A stretch of 64,000 bases of DNA, from assembly GCA_035515235.1 (NCBI GenBank), contig DATJBS010000022.1:1-64000 (forward strand), written 5' to 3'. Positions 52,083 to 61,672 of this stretch are shown here, one piece after another (the stretch's first letter is position 1; the number at the start of each line of letters is the position of its first letter). A program made the position numbers and the translations under genes. This DNA comes from JAMLHH01 sp035515235. Its GTDB lineage: Bacteria; Bacteroidota; Bacteroidia; Chitinophagales; JADIYW01. The notes under the pieces were generated by a model that saw nothing but the letters and a program-made list of their open reading frames with translations, was not told the origin of the DNA and ran no database searches.

Positions 52083-52868
52083 TTACTTCTTTTTTCCTAT
52101 ACTAATACCAACGTATGCATTCAAGAATAAGAATTTATTTTTGTCAGTAACCATTATAGGTACTTTAGTAAAATATCCATCTACACTCAAACCAATATCT
52201 ATGGCTTTAATCATATTATCACTACTCGACCAGTCGAATTGCATTCCAGTTTTAAAATGTAATCCTGGTCTAAATTTCATTTTCCACCCTACTCCAAATC
52301 CTGCTCCTCCTATAATATAATCAAAGTTAGTGAAGTAGTTATTGTCATCAGGATCATATGTCACTATTTCATAAAAAGTACATCTATCATCTCCACAAAC
52401 TCTTAAAAAATAAGGCTTTAAGAATCCTAATGAAACACCTCCTGCATAATAATATTGAATCATTACGCCATTCTTTTTCGCTCTTTCTGCCAATAAAAAT
52501 TTTTGACCTAAAGCAGCATGTAAGGAGATTAAGGTATTTTGTTTTCCGTAAATAAATGGCTTGATACCATTGCTATTGAACAATCCTGAATATGGATCTT
52601 TATTTTGTCGAACTTGCTTAGGATGCTTATATATACCTAAGTCAAATTGATAAATATTACTCTTGAAATAATTTTTACTTTTGGCAATTTCTCCACCTAT
52701 TTGCCATCCATCGGTACGTAATTTAAAATTACCAGACCAAGAGGAAGTGTAGATAAATTTGTTTGTCAAATCTCTACTCAATCGCGGCTTTGATGTATTT
52801 TCCTGCCCATAGATATTCCATATGGAGAAAGTAATCAAACTGAATGTCAGGAGGGTTTTGAGATTCAT
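52083..52868 (-). CDS. Exported outer-membrane-barrel-like protein
   Basis: A 261-residue protein with a signal peptide (NLKTLLTFSLITFSIWNIYG) and a series of amphipathic strands with aromatic residues (YAGGVSLGFLKPYFLRV, YIIGGAGFGVGWKMKFRPG, FLFLNAYVGISIGK). This suggests a small beta-barrel. Similar proteins often accompany lipA in Bacteroidota, and the two-base spacing to lipA supports co-transcription. Function unknown. Confidence 0.7.
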   Translation of the reverse strand: MNLKTLLTFSLITFSIWNIYGQENTSKPRLSRDLTNKFIYTSSWSGNFKLRTDGWQIGGEIAKSKNYFKSNIYQFDLGIYKHPKQVRQNKDPYSGLFNSNGIKPFIYGKQNTLISLHAALGQKFLLAERAKKNGVMIQYYYAGGVSLGFLKPYFLRVCGDDRCTFYEIVTYDPDDNNYFTNFDYIIGGAGFGVGWKMKFRPGLHFKTGMQFDWSSSDNMIKAIDIGLSVDGYFTKVPIMVTDKNKFLFLNAYVGISIGKKK

Positions 52869-52933
52869 TGATTATATAATCATTTCCAACGAATATAGTT
52901 TAAAATTACGAGATTTAATCCCATAAAACCCTA

Positions 52934-53251
52934 TTATAATAAGTCCATCACTTCTGATGCACTGATAGAAGTGTGCGAAGCGTCATAAATCGGTTTTCCT
53001 TCTTTAAATACAATCATTTGCGGAGACTGATGTTCAACTCCACTCAATTGAGCGATTAAATTAGAGACATTGCGATGAGCAATCAAGTCCAAATAATATA
53101 CTGCATGATCAGATGTCCACTCTCTTTCTACTCTATTTTTTACCATAGAGCTAATAGAACATCTAGTGCTGTGCTTAAATACAACAATAATATCTTGACT
53201 TGCCAATAAATCTTTTAGCTGTTGCTCACTATTAAGGGTAATCCAATTCAT
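52934..53251 (-). CDS. ytxJ: YtxJ-like thioredoxin-fold protein
   Basis: A 105-residue thioredoxin-fold protein. The active-site segment FKHSTRCSISSMVKN has a single Cys, and VEHQSPQMIVFKEGKPIYDA matches the YtxJ family, annotated as bacillithiol-system redox proteins in Bacillota and Bacteroidota. A role in disulfide exchange with low-molecular-weight thiols is inferred from the family. Confidence 0.85.
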   Translation of the reverse strand: MNWITLNSEQQLKDLLASQDIIVVFKHSTRCSISSMVKNRVEREWTSDHAVYYLDLIAHRNVSNLIAQLSGVEHQSPQMIVFKEGKPIYDASHTSISASEVMDLL

Positions 53252-53258
53252 AATACGA

Positions 53259-53390
53259 TTAGACTTTTACAGTATTTTGCTCTACTGTAGTTTTACTAAA
53301 TGTTGGACAACCTGTACCTTTACGTGCACAACTTGAGATAGCTATCATAAATATTGCAGATAAAGTAAGTACCAAAACTCTTTTTTTCAT
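53259..53390 (-). CDS. Small lipoprotein, 43 residues
   Basis: A short ORF not listed among long frames: ATG at 53390, TAA at 53259-53261. It encodes KKRVLVLTLSAIFMIAISSC, followed by ARKGTGCPTFSKTTVEQNTVKV. The signal sequence ends in a lipobox (AISSC), so the mature peptide of about 24 residues would be lipid-anchored. Similar tiny lipoproteins (often with CP) are common in Bacteroidota. It is only seven bases upstream of ytxJ. Confidence 0.65.
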   Translation of the reverse strand: MKKRVLVLTLSAIFMIAISSCARKGTGCPTFSKTTVEQNTVKV

Positions 53391-53442
53391 ATAATTTGCT
53401 TTTTTCAATAAAAACGTAAAAGTAATAAATATCTTGTGTTTT

Positions 53443-54795
53443 ATGTCAGCTAAAAATTATCATTTTATTGCTATTGGTGGTGCTGTGATGCATCAATTGG
53501 CTTTGCATTTGCACAATATGGGGCATCAAATCACAGGTTCAGATGACGCAATTTTCGATCCTGCACTGACTAATTTAAATAAACACGGAATACTACCAAA
53601 AAGTTTTGGTTGGGATGCAGAAAAAATTCATCCAAATATAGATGCTGTAATTTTAGGAATGCATGCTCAGATCGACAATCCTGAACTACTTAAAGCTCAA
53701 GAATTAGGTTTGAAAATCTATTCTTTTCCAGAATTTATATTCGAACAATCTAAAGATAAAAAACGTGTAGTTGTAGCAGGAAGTCACGGAAAAACAACAA
53801 CGACTTCAATGATTATGCATGTTTTAAAGTCTGCAGGAAGAGATTTTGATTATCTAGTAGGCGCTCAAATTGAAGGTTTTGATTATGTAGTTAAATGTTC
53901 TGAATCTGCTCCAATTATAGTGATTGAAGGAGATGAGTATTTAACTTCTCCATTAGATTTACAGTCCAAATTCTTACACTATCATCCACAATTAGCCATT
54001 ATCACTGGAATAGCTTGGGATCATATTAATGTATTTCCAACATATCCTGAATATGTAGAAACTTTTAGAAAATTCATCCAATCTGTTCAAGACCAAATCT
54101 TTTATTATCACGATGATGCGGACTTGCAGAAACTTGCCGATGAACCTCATCAAGTAAAGATGACTCCCTATTTTCCATTAAAAACAGAAATTCTGGATCA
54201 ACAAGTTTATATCATTTACAATCAGCAAAAATTCCCAATTCAAATTTTCGGCCAGCACAATATGTCGAATTTAAGTTCTGCACTTCATATCTGTATGGAA
54301 TTAGGATTAGAAGCAGAAGAGTTTTTTCATCATATTCAATCTTTTAAAGGTGCCGCCAAGAGAATGGAATTACTTTTTGATGATAAGGATAAAAAACTTA
54401 CAATCTACAAAGACTTTGCTCATGCTCCTTCTAAAGTAAAAGCAACAGTAAAAGCGATTCGAGAAAGATATCCTGATAGAAAATTTATACTAGCTTTAGA
54501 ATTACATACTTATAGTAGCCTTCAAAAAGATTTTATCGAACAATATAAAGATTCTTTAAATCCAGGAGATGCAGCTTGTGTTTATATTGACAATGAAGCC
54601 TTAAAACTCAAAAGACGAGAACCGATAGATCCCACTTGGTTAAAAGAAAAATTCAATCGATTAGATATTTATATTCCAAAAAATCCCTCAGAATTAGAAG
54701 AATGGATTCACGGTGAAATAGAAGACAATAGTGTTGTTTTAATGATGAGTTCAGGTCATTGGGGCGGTTTAGCATTAAATAGTCTGTATAAATGA
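53443..54795 (+). CDS. mpl: UDP-N-acetylmuramate:tripeptide ligase (Mpl, peptidoglycan recycling)
   Basis: ATG at 53443 (MSAKNYHFIAIGG) is chosen over a TTG three codons upstream. The 450-residue Mur-ligase has an N-terminal Rossmann domain (FIAIGGAVMHQLALHLHNMG followed by HQITGSDD), the ATP loop VVVAGSHGKTTTTSM, the carbamylated-Lys region and VIEGDEYLTSPLDLQSKF. A C-terminal domain follows (KDFAHAPSKVKATVKAIRERY). Mpl attaches recovered Ala-Glu-mDap tripeptide to UDP-MurNAc. The DEYLTSPLD motif separates it from MurC. Confidence 0.9.
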   Translation: MSAKNYHFIAIGGAVMHQLALHLHNMGHQITGSDDAIFDPALTNLNKHGILPKSFGWDAEKIHPNIDAVILGMHAQIDNPELLKAQELGLKIYSFPEFIFEQSKDKKRVVVAGSHGKTTTTSMIMHVLKSAGRDFDYLVGAQIEGFDYVVKCSESAPIIVIEGDEYLTSPLDLQSKFLHYHPQLAIITGIAWDHINVFPTYPEYVETFRKFIQSVQDQIFYYHDDADLQKLADEPHQVKMTPYFPLKTEILDQQVYIIYNQQKFPIQIFGQHNMSNLSSALHICMELGLEAEEFFHHIQSFKGAAKRMELLFDDKDKKLTIYKDFAHAPSKVKATVKAIRERYPDRKFILALELHTYSSLQKDFIEQYKDSLNPGDAACVYIDNEALKLKRREPIDPTWLKEKFNRLDIYIPKNPSELEEWIHGEIEDNSVVLMMSSGHWGGLALNSLYK

Positions 54796-54852
54796 TAGAT
54801 TTAATTTGTTTTAACAAATTAGAACCTGATTTTTTTCTTTAATTTGTGGGAA

Positions 54853-55602
54853 ATGCAAAGGACGGTTATAATTATTCCCACTTATAATGAGATAGAAAAT
54901 ATTCATCTCATCATTCAGGCGATATCTGATCTTCCTAGACCTTTTGATATTTTGATAATTGATGATAATTCTCCTGACGGCACAGCGCTTCAAGTTAAAG
55001 AAATTCAAAAGTCAAAAACACATGTTCATTTATTAGAAAGAAAAGGAAAACTAGGTTTAGGCACTGCCTACATTACAGGATTCAAGTGGGCTCTAGAACA
55101 TCATTATGACTATATATTTGAAATGGACGCAGATTTTTCTCATGATCCTAATTCATTAATTGCCCTCATGGAAGCTTGCGAAAATGGAGCAGACATGTCA
55201 GTTGGTTCTAGATATATCCGAGGTGGAAAAATTGTCAACTGGCCTAAAAACAGAATCCTCATGTCTTATTTTGCATCTATTTATGTAAGAATTATTACAT
55301 GGATGCCCGTTGCAGACACTACAGGAGGATTTGTATGCTATAAGAACCAAACTTTGAGTGGAATAGATTTGAATAAAATTACATTCGTAGGATATGCCTT
55401 CCAAATTGAAATGAAATATGCTGTTTGGTCGAGTGGTTTTAAAATCAAAGAAGTTCCGATTACCTTTAAAGATAGAGTAAGAGGAATGTCAAAAATGTCT
55501 ACTAAAATATTCAAGGAAGCATTTTGGGGAGTTTTACAAATCCGTAGAAATACTTTGTTCAACAAAAATTATTACAAAGTCTCTTCCATTTCACATACTT
55601 GA
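54853..55602 (+). CDS. Polyprenol monophosphomannose synthase-like glycosyltransferase
   Basis: ATG at 54853 (MQRTVIIIPTYNE) is preferred to a TTG three codons upstream. The 249-residue GT2 enzyme has FDILIIDDNSPDGTA, the metal-binding DXD-like EMDADFSHDP, GSRYIRGGKIVNWP and a C-terminal amphipathic RVRGMSKMSTKIFKEAF. This matches Dpm1-type synthases, which load a mannose (or another sugar) onto polyprenyl phosphate at the inner membrane. The actual sugar is not proven. Confidence 0.88.
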   Translation: MQRTVIIIPTYNEIENIHLIIQAISDLPRPFDILIIDDNSPDGTALQVKEIQKSKTHVHLLERKGKLGLGTAYITGFKWALEHHYDYIFEMDADFSHDPNSLIALMEACENGADMSVGSRYIRGGKIVNWPKNRILMSYFASIYVRIITWMPVADTTGGFVCYKNQTLSGIDLNKITFVGYAFQIEMKYAVWSSGFKIKEVPITFKDRVRGMSKMSTKIFKEAFWGVLQIRRNTLFNKNYYKVSSISHT

Positions 55603-55654
55603 TTTCATCAGTACTTCATTGGTTTTACACTTTTGATTCCATATTTTTACAAAC

Positions 55655-56449
55655 ATGAGCTTACCAGCATTGACTATAGTAAAAATCGGTGGAAATATTG
55701 TCGATAATCCTACAGCATTAGATCAATTTTTAAAAGATTTCCATTCCATACAAGGAGCAAAGATACTAGTACATGGTGGAGGAAAAATTGCCACCGAATT
55801 ATCTAAAAAAATGAATGTCACTCCAGTAATGATCGATGGAAGAAGAGTGACTGATGAAGAAACACTCAAGATTGTTACCATGGTGTATGGTGGCTTGGTC
55901 AATAAAAACATTGTTGCACAATTACAAGCATTAGGTACAGATGCTATAGGTTTAACTGGCGCAGATGGGAATATCATTTTATCTCACAAAAGACAACATC
56001 CTACTATTGATTACGGTTTTGTAGGAGATATAGATAAAGTCAACGGTTCAAAAATCAACTCTATTCTATTTCTAGGCTTCACTCCTATTTTTGCTCCATT
56101 AACACATGATTTAAGGGGCAATATTTTAAATACTAATGCAGATACTGTGGCTTCAGAAATAGCGATTGCATTGAGTAAATTTTACGAAGTTCAGTTCTTG
56201 TATTGTTTTGAGAAAAAAGGACTTTTGAAAGACATCGATGATGAAAACTCATTGATTTCTAATATAAAAGTAGGTGAAATCTCAGCTTTAAAAGATAACG
56301 GAACAATCGTAGCTGGAATGATTCCTAAAGTAGATAATATCTCAAATGCAATTCAAAAAGGAGTTCAACAAGTGAGATTATGTCATGCAGAAGACATCGC
56401 ATCTATATTAAATCACCAAGTATCGATGGGTACTTTATTTACAAAATAA
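55655..56449 (+). CDS. argB: Acetylglutamate kinase
   Basis: A 264-residue amino-acid kinase phosphorylating N-acetylglutamate (or the succinyl analogue used by some Bacteroidota) in arginine synthesis. Motifs: KIGGNIVDN, LVHGGGKIATELS, IDGRRVTDEETLKIV, NTNADTVASEIAIAL and VAGMIPKVDNISNAI. The stop TAA shares its last A with the next gene's ATG. Confidence 0.93.
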   Translation: MSLPALTIVKIGGNIVDNPTALDQFLKDFHSIQGAKILVHGGGKIATELSKKMNVTPVMIDGRRVTDEETLKIVTMVYGGLVNKNIVAQLQALGTDAIGLTGADGNIILSHKRQHPTIDYGFVGDIDKVNGSKINSILFLGFTPIFAPLTHDLRGNILNTNADTVASEIAIALSKFYEVQFLYCFEKKGLLKDIDDENSLISNIKVGEISALKDNGTIVAGMIPKVDNISNAIQKGVQQVRLCHAEDIASILNHQVSMGTLFTK

Positions 56450-57534
56450 TGTCCGCAGAAAATATCTATCCTAAAATATTCCAACTACTTCAAGATTTAA
56501 TCTCTACTCAATCATTCAGTAGAGAGGAAGAAAATGCAGCTCAAGTCATTAGAGATTTTTTCAATTCAGAGAATATTTCTTATGAAACAAGAATGAATAA
56601 TACTTGGGCGTATAATCATCATTTTGATGCAAGCAAACCTACTTTATTACTGAATTCACATATTGATACCGTCAAACCTTCTGCATTATGGACAAAAGAT
56701 CCATTTTCTCCAATTGTGGAAGATGGTAAATTATATGGATTGGGGAGTAATGATGCAGGAGGAGCACTAGTTTGTCTGATAGGAGCTTTCCTATATTTCA
56801 ATGCTCAAGAAAATCTTCCTTTTAATATCTGCGTTGCCGCAACTGCTGAAGAAGAAATTTCTGGACAAAATGGTATTGCATCTATCTCAGATGTTACTAA
56901 CGAGTGCAATACAGCTATTGTAGGCGAACCTACAGAAATGGAAATGGCGACTGCTGAAAGAGGTTTGATGGTCATAGATGCCACCGTTCACGGAGTAGCT
57001 GGACATGCAGCTAGAGATACTGGTGTGAATTCAATTTACAAAGCTATCGAAGATATTGAGTGGTTCAAGACGCATCAATTAGAAAAGCAATGTCCTGTTT
57101 TGGGTCCAACAAAAATGACCGTTACTGTTATCGAAGCGGGCAAGCAACATAATGTAGTTCCTGATGTTTGTAAATATGTGATAGATGTCAGAACAACTGC
57201 TGCTTACGAATATGAAGAACTCGTTCAATTTATAAGTGAAAATATACATGCCGATTTGAAGCCAAGATCAACAAGATTACAGCCAAGTATTATAGATAAA
57301 AACCATCCAATAGTACAAGCTGCAGAGGCATTAAAAATTAACACTTTTGGTTCAGCTACTTTATCGGACCAAGCTTTACTTAAAATTCCATCCATTAAGA
57401 TGGGTCCAGGAAAATCCGAAAGATCTCATACTGCTGATGAATTTATTTTTGTCAGTGAAATTGAGCAAGGATTAAAAAATTATATTCAACTTATAGAAAA
57501 CATATCATGTCTACCAACAAAAAAATCTATGTAA
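56449..57534 (+). CDS. argE: M20 deacetylase, ArgE-like (acetylornithine deacetylase)
   Basis: ATG at 56449 overlaps the argB stop by one base; the open frame extends 23 codons upstream without support. The 361-residue M20 zinc hydrolase shows LLLNSHIDTVKPS, GLGSNDAGGALVCL, the catalytic Glu pair in AATAEEEISGQNG, IVGEPTEMEMATAERG and a dimerisation domain with GHAARDTGVNSI. Overlap with argB points to removal of the N-acyl group from ornithine. The call is by context plus family. Confidence 0.85.
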   Translation: MSAENIYPKIFQLLQDLISTQSFSREEENAAQVIRDFFNSENISYETRMNNTWAYNHHFDASKPTLLLNSHIDTVKPSALWTKDPFSPIVEDGKLYGLGSNDAGGALVCLIGAFLYFNAQENLPFNICVAATAEEEISGQNGIASISDVTNECNTAIVGEPTEMEMATAERGLMVIDATVHGVAGHAARDTGVNSIYKAIEDIEWFKTHQLEKQCPVLGPTKMTVTVIEAGKQHNVVPDVCKYVIDVRTTAAYEYEELVQFISENIHADLKPRSTRLQPSIIDKNHPIVQAAEALKINTFGSATLSDQALLKIPSIKMGPGKSERSHTADEFIFVSEIEQGLKNYIQLIENISCLPTKKSM

Positions 57535-58001
57535 TTATACTTCTTGCCTTTTTTACAATATTAGGCGGAACATTTGCTAAGAGATATTTATTTGCACCTG
57601 AAATTTCATTGAAAGAAATTAAAATAGAAACACTATCAGGCGAGGCAGTAAATTTAGAAAATATTAAAAACAAAGTCATCGTACTTAATTTTTGGGCCAC
57701 TTGGTGCGCTCCTTGCGTTCAAGAGATGCCTATGTTTGACAATCTGCATGAATCTATGAAAGGACAAGATGTAGAGTTTATATTAGCTTCTGATGAAAGT
57801 ACGGGTAGAATCAGTTCATTTGTTCAAAGAAAAGGATTCACCTCTCCTGTCTATAGATTGACCGAAAAAATGAAGACCTACGGAGTCTATACAATTCCCA
57901 TGACCTATATTTTTGATAAAAATGGAAATATTGTAAATAAGAAACTTGGCGTATTTCAAACTGCCGAGGAATTACAACAGATGATAGAGCCGTATTTATA
58001 A
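57507..58001 (+). CDS. TlpA/ResA-like thioredoxin-family protein
   Basis: A 164-residue protein whose start overlaps the argE-like gene by 28 bases. An N-terminal membrane helix (YVIILLAFFTILGGTFA) exports the thioredoxin domain, with active site FWATWCAPCVQEMP (CAPC) and cis-Pro region YGVYTIPMTYIFDKNG. Family members reduce disulfides outside the cytoplasmic membrane, for example in cytochrome c maturation. A terminator follows at 58164. Confidence 0.88.
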   Translation: MSTNKKIYVIILLAFFTILGGTFAKRYLFAPEISLKEIKIETLSGEAVNLENIKNKVIVLNFWATWCAPCVQEMPMFDNLHESMKGQDVEFILASDESTGRISSFVQRKGFTSPVYRLTEKMKTYGVYTIPMTYIFDKNGNIVNKKLGVFQTAEELQQMIEPYL

Positions 58002-58163
58002 AGAGACGACTTAAATTATTCTTAAGGAATTTACTTTTTACAAATTCATACTCCTTTTCGACAAAAATCTTTTTCTATTGATGTTTTTTAAGTAGCATAT
58101 AGCAACATCTCATCTACAAATGCGTTAGTATATAAGCACACACACATGACACACAAAACTTTA

Positions 58164-58195
58164 GGCTCAATTTTATATTTAAAATTGGGCCTTTT
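58164..58195 (+). terminator. Terminator after the TlpA-like gene
   Basis: GGCTCAATTTTA (58164-58175) pairs with TAAAATTGGGCC (one G-T pair) and is followed by TTTTC. The 160 bases between the stop and this hairpin hold nothing recognisable. Confidence 0.75.
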
Positions 58196-58202
58196 CATTT
58201 AA

Positions 58203-58238
58203 CAAAAAAAGGTTGCCATAAATGACAACCTTTTTTTT
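58203..58238 (-). terminator. Terminator after tRNA-His
   Basis: AAAGGTTG(T) and (G)CAACCTTT form the stem with A-runs and T-runs on both sides, beginning three bases after the tRNA on the minus strand. Confidence 0.85.
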
Positions 58239-58240
58239 CG

Positions 58241-58315
58241 GGAGAATGACGGGTCTCGAACCCGCGACCTTCGGAACCACAATCCGACGCTCTAACCGGC
58301 TGAGCTACAATCTCC
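58241..58315 (-). tRNA. tRNA-His (GTG anticodon)
   Basis: The anticodon arm TCGGATTGTGGTTCCGA carries GTG. The extra 5' G (position -1, c58315 complement) pairs with discriminator C73, as expected for tRNA-His. The D arm is GCTC/GAGC and the T arm GCGGG-TTCGAGA-CCCGT. In the acceptor stem T5 opposes T68, a mismatch; the other pairs are sound. Confidence 0.92.
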
Positions 58316-58374
58316 GTTTTGCGTGGGCAAAGATAGGCTTTTTATTGTAATAGCAAGCGTTTTAATAAAGAAAA

Positions 58375-59028
58375 TTAAAAAGAAATTTGTCCATCTTGCA
58401 TCTTAAAGACTACGTCTGCTTGTGCTGCTAAATATTCATTGTGCGTTACAATCACAAACGTTTGATTTAAAGTCGTTTTCAAATCAAAAAATATTTGATG
58501 TAACTCATTTGCTCTAGTAGTATCCAGATTACCTGAAGGCTCATCCGCTAAGACAATCTTAGGTGAATTGATCAAAGCTCTCGCTACCGATACTCTTTGT
58601 TGTTCTCCTCCAGATAATTCAGAAGGTCGATGATGTGACCTGTGACTCATTCCTAAAATCTCCAAAAGATACAGAGCTCTCTCTTGAACTTCTTCAACGG
58701 GTCGATTTCCTAAATAACCTGGTATGCAAATATTTTCAAATGCAGTGAATTCTGGAAGTAAATGATGGAACTGAAAAACGAAACCGATATTCTGATTTCT
58801 GAATTTTGCTAGTTCTTTATCCTTAAAATGAGTGATATCCTGACCGTTATACAAAACTTGACCGGAATCAGCTTTATCTAAGGTGCCTAAGATGTGCAAT
58901 AAGGTGCTTTTTCCTGCACCTGAAGGTCCAGTTATGCAAATGACCTTTGCAGTAGGCAAATCTAAGCTCACATCCTTTAAAACCTGAACTTGACCGTATT
59001 TTTTGTTGATATTTTTACAAGAAATCAA
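58375..59028 (-). CDS. lolD: ABC transporter ATP-binding protein, LolD family
   Basis: A 217-residue nucleotide-binding subunit. Walker A is GPSGAGKS (about 34-41), the Q-loop lies in GFVFQFHHLLPEFTAFEN, the signature is LSGGEQQRVSVARAL and Walker B is IVLADEPSGNLD with the His switch in IVTHN. The FQFHHLLPEF segment is typical of LolD, which powers lipoprotein release from the inner membrane. No LolC/E gene is adjacent here. It follows the HU/SPOR gene by ten bases. Confidence 0.88.
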   Translation of the reverse strand: MISCKNINKKYGQVQVLKDVSLDLPTAKVICITGPSGAGKSTLLHILGTLDKADSGQVLYNGQDITHFKDKELAKFRNQNIGFVFQFHHLLPEFTAFENICIPGYLGNRPVEEVQERALYLLEILGMSHRSHHRPSELSGGEQQRVSVARALINSPKIVLADEPSGNLDTTRANELHQIFFDLKTTLNQTFVIVTHNEYLAAQADVVFKMQDGQISF

Positions 59029-59038
59029 TTCGAAGAGA

Positions 59039-60016
59039 TTAATTCAATAACCACGCTTCTTTTTCAATAGAACTTCTAATGTGACCTAAAGCAGCAGCTT
59101 CATCTATAGCAGTATAATTTACTACTACTTTAATAAAACTATTGTTTGGAGTAGTCACTAAATCTATTTGATAACCTTTTGCTTCTAGAGCTTCCTTAAA
59201 TTGAGTTGCTTTTTTATTTCCTTTAAATGCGCCTACAACAACTTGAAAAGTCGGCTCAGCATTAACTTCTTCAATTTCCTCTATTGTAGCTACAGGTTCT
59301 TTAGCTAGATTAGCTTCAGCATTTTTAATGACTAAATCCGTTAAGAACTCAGATTGTATTTGCTGATTATTGATTGGGATTTGATTTTGTTGATTGGTGA
59401 TATTGACAATATTACCAGAAAAAACACCTGCTGTCAATACATTCTGGAAAGTAGGTTGTCCTAAATTCATCCAAACAGAACCCATCAATAACAATCCTGC
59501 AAATGAGGCAGCCATCCAATACGGCCATCTTTTTTGACGCTGAATAGTTATTACTGGTGTAGGATTTATTTCAACAATATCTGTCTCCTCTTCTTCTGCT
59601 CTCGAAATCGCTTGTAAACGAACAGGATTAAAACCAAAAGTATCATCGAAAGGTAATAATTCGTAAGTAGGTGTAAATTGAATATTTTTCAGTTCATCCA
59701 TATACAATCTACCTATTTTAGGAAACTGAATACTTCCAATCTGATGCAATTGTTGATTACACTGAGCTACATATTGTCTGACTTTATCTTCAGCATCTTT
59801 ATAATTCAACTGATCTCTAAGCACTAAATGTTGAACCAATAGCCCATCATTTTGCTGTAATGCCTTATTAAAAGCAATAGTACGTGCAGGTGGTTGAATA
59901 TGTGCTCGCTGTCTATCTAGTATAGAAGATTGATATTGACATACAAATCCTCCTAATCCAGGTACTACGACATAGTCATTGTCTAAAAGAAGATCGTATA
60001 TGTATTGTGTAATCAC
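59039..60016 (-). CDS. HU-like/SPOR domain membrane protein
   Basis: A 325-residue protein. The N-terminal domain (about 1-135) resembles the CCDC81-like/HU-related domain of Bacteroidota SPOR proteins (ITQYIYDLLLDNDYVVVPG, then GLGGFVC). One membrane helix lies at about 167-186 (MAASFAGLLLMGSVWMNLG). A C-terminal SPOR domain follows at about 250-325 (FQVVVGAFKGNKKATQFKEA). SPOR domains bind denuded peptidoglycan at division sites. A cell-division or envelope role is inferred. Confidence 0.85.
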   Translation of the reverse strand: MITQYIYDLLLDNDYVVVPGLGGFVCQYQSSILDRQRAHIQPPARTIAFNKALQQNDGLLVQHLVLRDQLNYKDAEDKVRQYVAQCNQQLHQIGSIQFPKIGRLYMDELKNIQFTPTYELLPFDDTFGFNPVRLQAISRAEEEETDIVEINPTPVITIQRQKRWPYWMAASFAGLLLMGSVWMNLGQPTFQNVLTAGVFSGNIVNITNQQNQIPINNQQIQSEFLTDLVIKNAEANLAKEPVATIEEIEEVNAEPTFQVVVGAFKGNKKATQFKEALEAKGYQIDLVTTPNNSFIKVVVNYTAIDEAAALGHIRSSIEKEAWLLN

Positions 60017-60031
60017 GCTGTAAATATAGGT

Positions 60032-61666
60032 TTAAAATATGATTTTTACACCTCCTATTCCTTGAAAACCAAAACGCTCATATAGATTGTATCGAGGTTG
60101 AGTATTATTCAATAGATTATTAAGTTCAACAAAAAAGCCAATATTTTTAGTCAAATGATAATTTGCAGAAAGATTGATATCCACTTGAGGTGATAACTTT
60201 TCAACATTCAATTGTTGATTTCTTGCTTTTATCCCTCCAAGAGCAATAACTTCTGCACCTACAAACAACTTATCATTCCAAATATATTTACCTGACAATG
60301 AGAACTTTAACGTAGGCATATGCCAAGCTTCAGATCCTGATTTCGTTTTATATGCATAATAATCAAAGCTCGTTTTTGCACCAAATTGACCTGCTTTTTC
60401 ATATTCTACTTCTACGTGACCATTCCAAGCAGAAACTTTCTCTTCTATTATTTGAGTAAACTGCTTCATATCGTTGGTGTCATTCACATATAAAGGTGCA
60501 TCACTCCATACATTTTGTCCGAACCTTGCGTCATAAGAAAATCCAGAAGGCAAAGCTCCTCTTAATCCTATAATCGTTCTTTCTTGAAATCTATAATTTT
60601 CAAAACGGATATTATTAGCTATAAATGGATTTTCACGAGAGGTATTGATGAGATTATTATATCCAATTTTACTATTCCACTCATTATACATGACCAACAA
60701 ATCATCTTTAATCTTGATTTTATTTTTGATATAAGGCAATACATGTACATCTCCATCGTCAATAATTAGAACAGGCCCTGCCTCTAAGGACCAAATATCC
60801 TTTTTGATTCCAGCAAAAGGTTTTAGTGCTAAAGCATTTCTACTGATAGAGTTTTCTGAATTAGTATTGCTAGATATCATACCATCTATATCCAACCCTA
60901 CTTTGTAGGTATCTCCTGAAAACTCTTTCAAGCCATGCAAACCATACTTGACATTCACACCTTTATTAGAAAAATCTGTACTTGCTATTTCTACATCTAA
61001 ATTTCCAGCAAAATTCATATCCCACCTATTAGCAGAATGGTTATAGAAATACACACCAAATTTTGGTATAGTATATTTTCTAGACAAGTCACTTTTATTT
61101 AAAGTATCCGCTTCAGTAGCATCCATACCATATAGATAGTATTGGTTAAGACTCATGCCTAACCTCGCTCCTACAGTGATATTCTCCAAATGATATTCTC
61201 CGTATCCTTGAATACCCAATTCATAATACTGTCTAAATTTTGGGTTTTTAGATTTTGAATGGATAAAATCAACATCCAAACCTGTTTGAAATTTGCTATG
61301 ATCTTTATTGGCTAAAGCTAATTTGAATACTGGAGTCAAATAATTACCAAAACCAGCTTTTACATATCCGACAGAGCTTGGTGTTTCTTCTGAAGCTGAA
61401 TATTTCAATGGTCTTAAATCTTCTGGAGTATACTCTATGGATTTGTAGAAATCATTGAATTGATACACTTGATTTGCAGGTTTTTCATTGGTAGAAATCA
61501 CCGGCAAGTTAGGTGGAAAATCTACTTTATTGACCAAGTTCACTTCAGGCTCAAATGCTCTTACGACATTAATCTCGTCTGTTTTTAGAGAATCTCTATT
61601 TTGAGCAAAGACTGCTATTGGAATATTCAGAGCGAATATATATATGGAAAAAACTTTCAGTTTCAT
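60032..61666 (-). CDS. Outer-membrane beta-barrel, TonB-dependent-receptor-like
   Basis: A 544-residue protein with a signal peptide (KVFSIYIFALNIPIAVFAQ). Many aromatic-ended strands follow (VGYVKAGFGNYLTPVFKLAL, YELGIQGYGEYHLENITVGA, GAKTSFDYYAYKTKSG). The C-terminal strands and final Phe (YERFGFQGIGGVKIIF) are typical of TonB-receptor-type barrels. It lacks a plug domain, so it is not a full receptor. It follows the TPR gene by six bases and may form an envelope pair with it. Confidence 0.75.
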   Translation of the reverse strand: MKLKVFSIYIFALNIPIAVFAQNRDSLKTDEINVVRAFEPEVNLVNKVDFPPNLPVISTNEKPANQVYQFNDFYKSIEYTPEDLRPLKYSASEETPSSVGYVKAGFGNYLTPVFKLALANKDHSKFQTGLDVDFIHSKSKNPKFRQYYELGIQGYGEYHLENITVGARLGMSLNQYYLYGMDATEADTLNKSDLSRKYTIPKFGVYFYNHSANRWDMNFAGNLDVEIASTDFSNKGVNVKYGLHGLKEFSGDTYKVGLDIDGMISSNTNSENSISRNALALKPFAGIKKDIWSLEAGPVLIIDDGDVHVLPYIKNKIKIKDDLLVMYNEWNSKIGYNNLINTSRENPFIANNIRFENYRFQERTIIGLRGALPSGFSYDARFGQNVWSDAPLYVNDTNDMKQFTQIIEEKVSAWNGHVEVEYEKAGQFGAKTSFDYYAYKTKSGSEAWHMPTLKFSLSGKYIWNDKLFVGAEVIALGGIKARNQQLNVEKLSPQVDINLSANYHLTKNIGFFVELNNLLNNTQPRYNLYERFGFQGIGGVKIIF

Positions 61667-61672
61667 TAGATA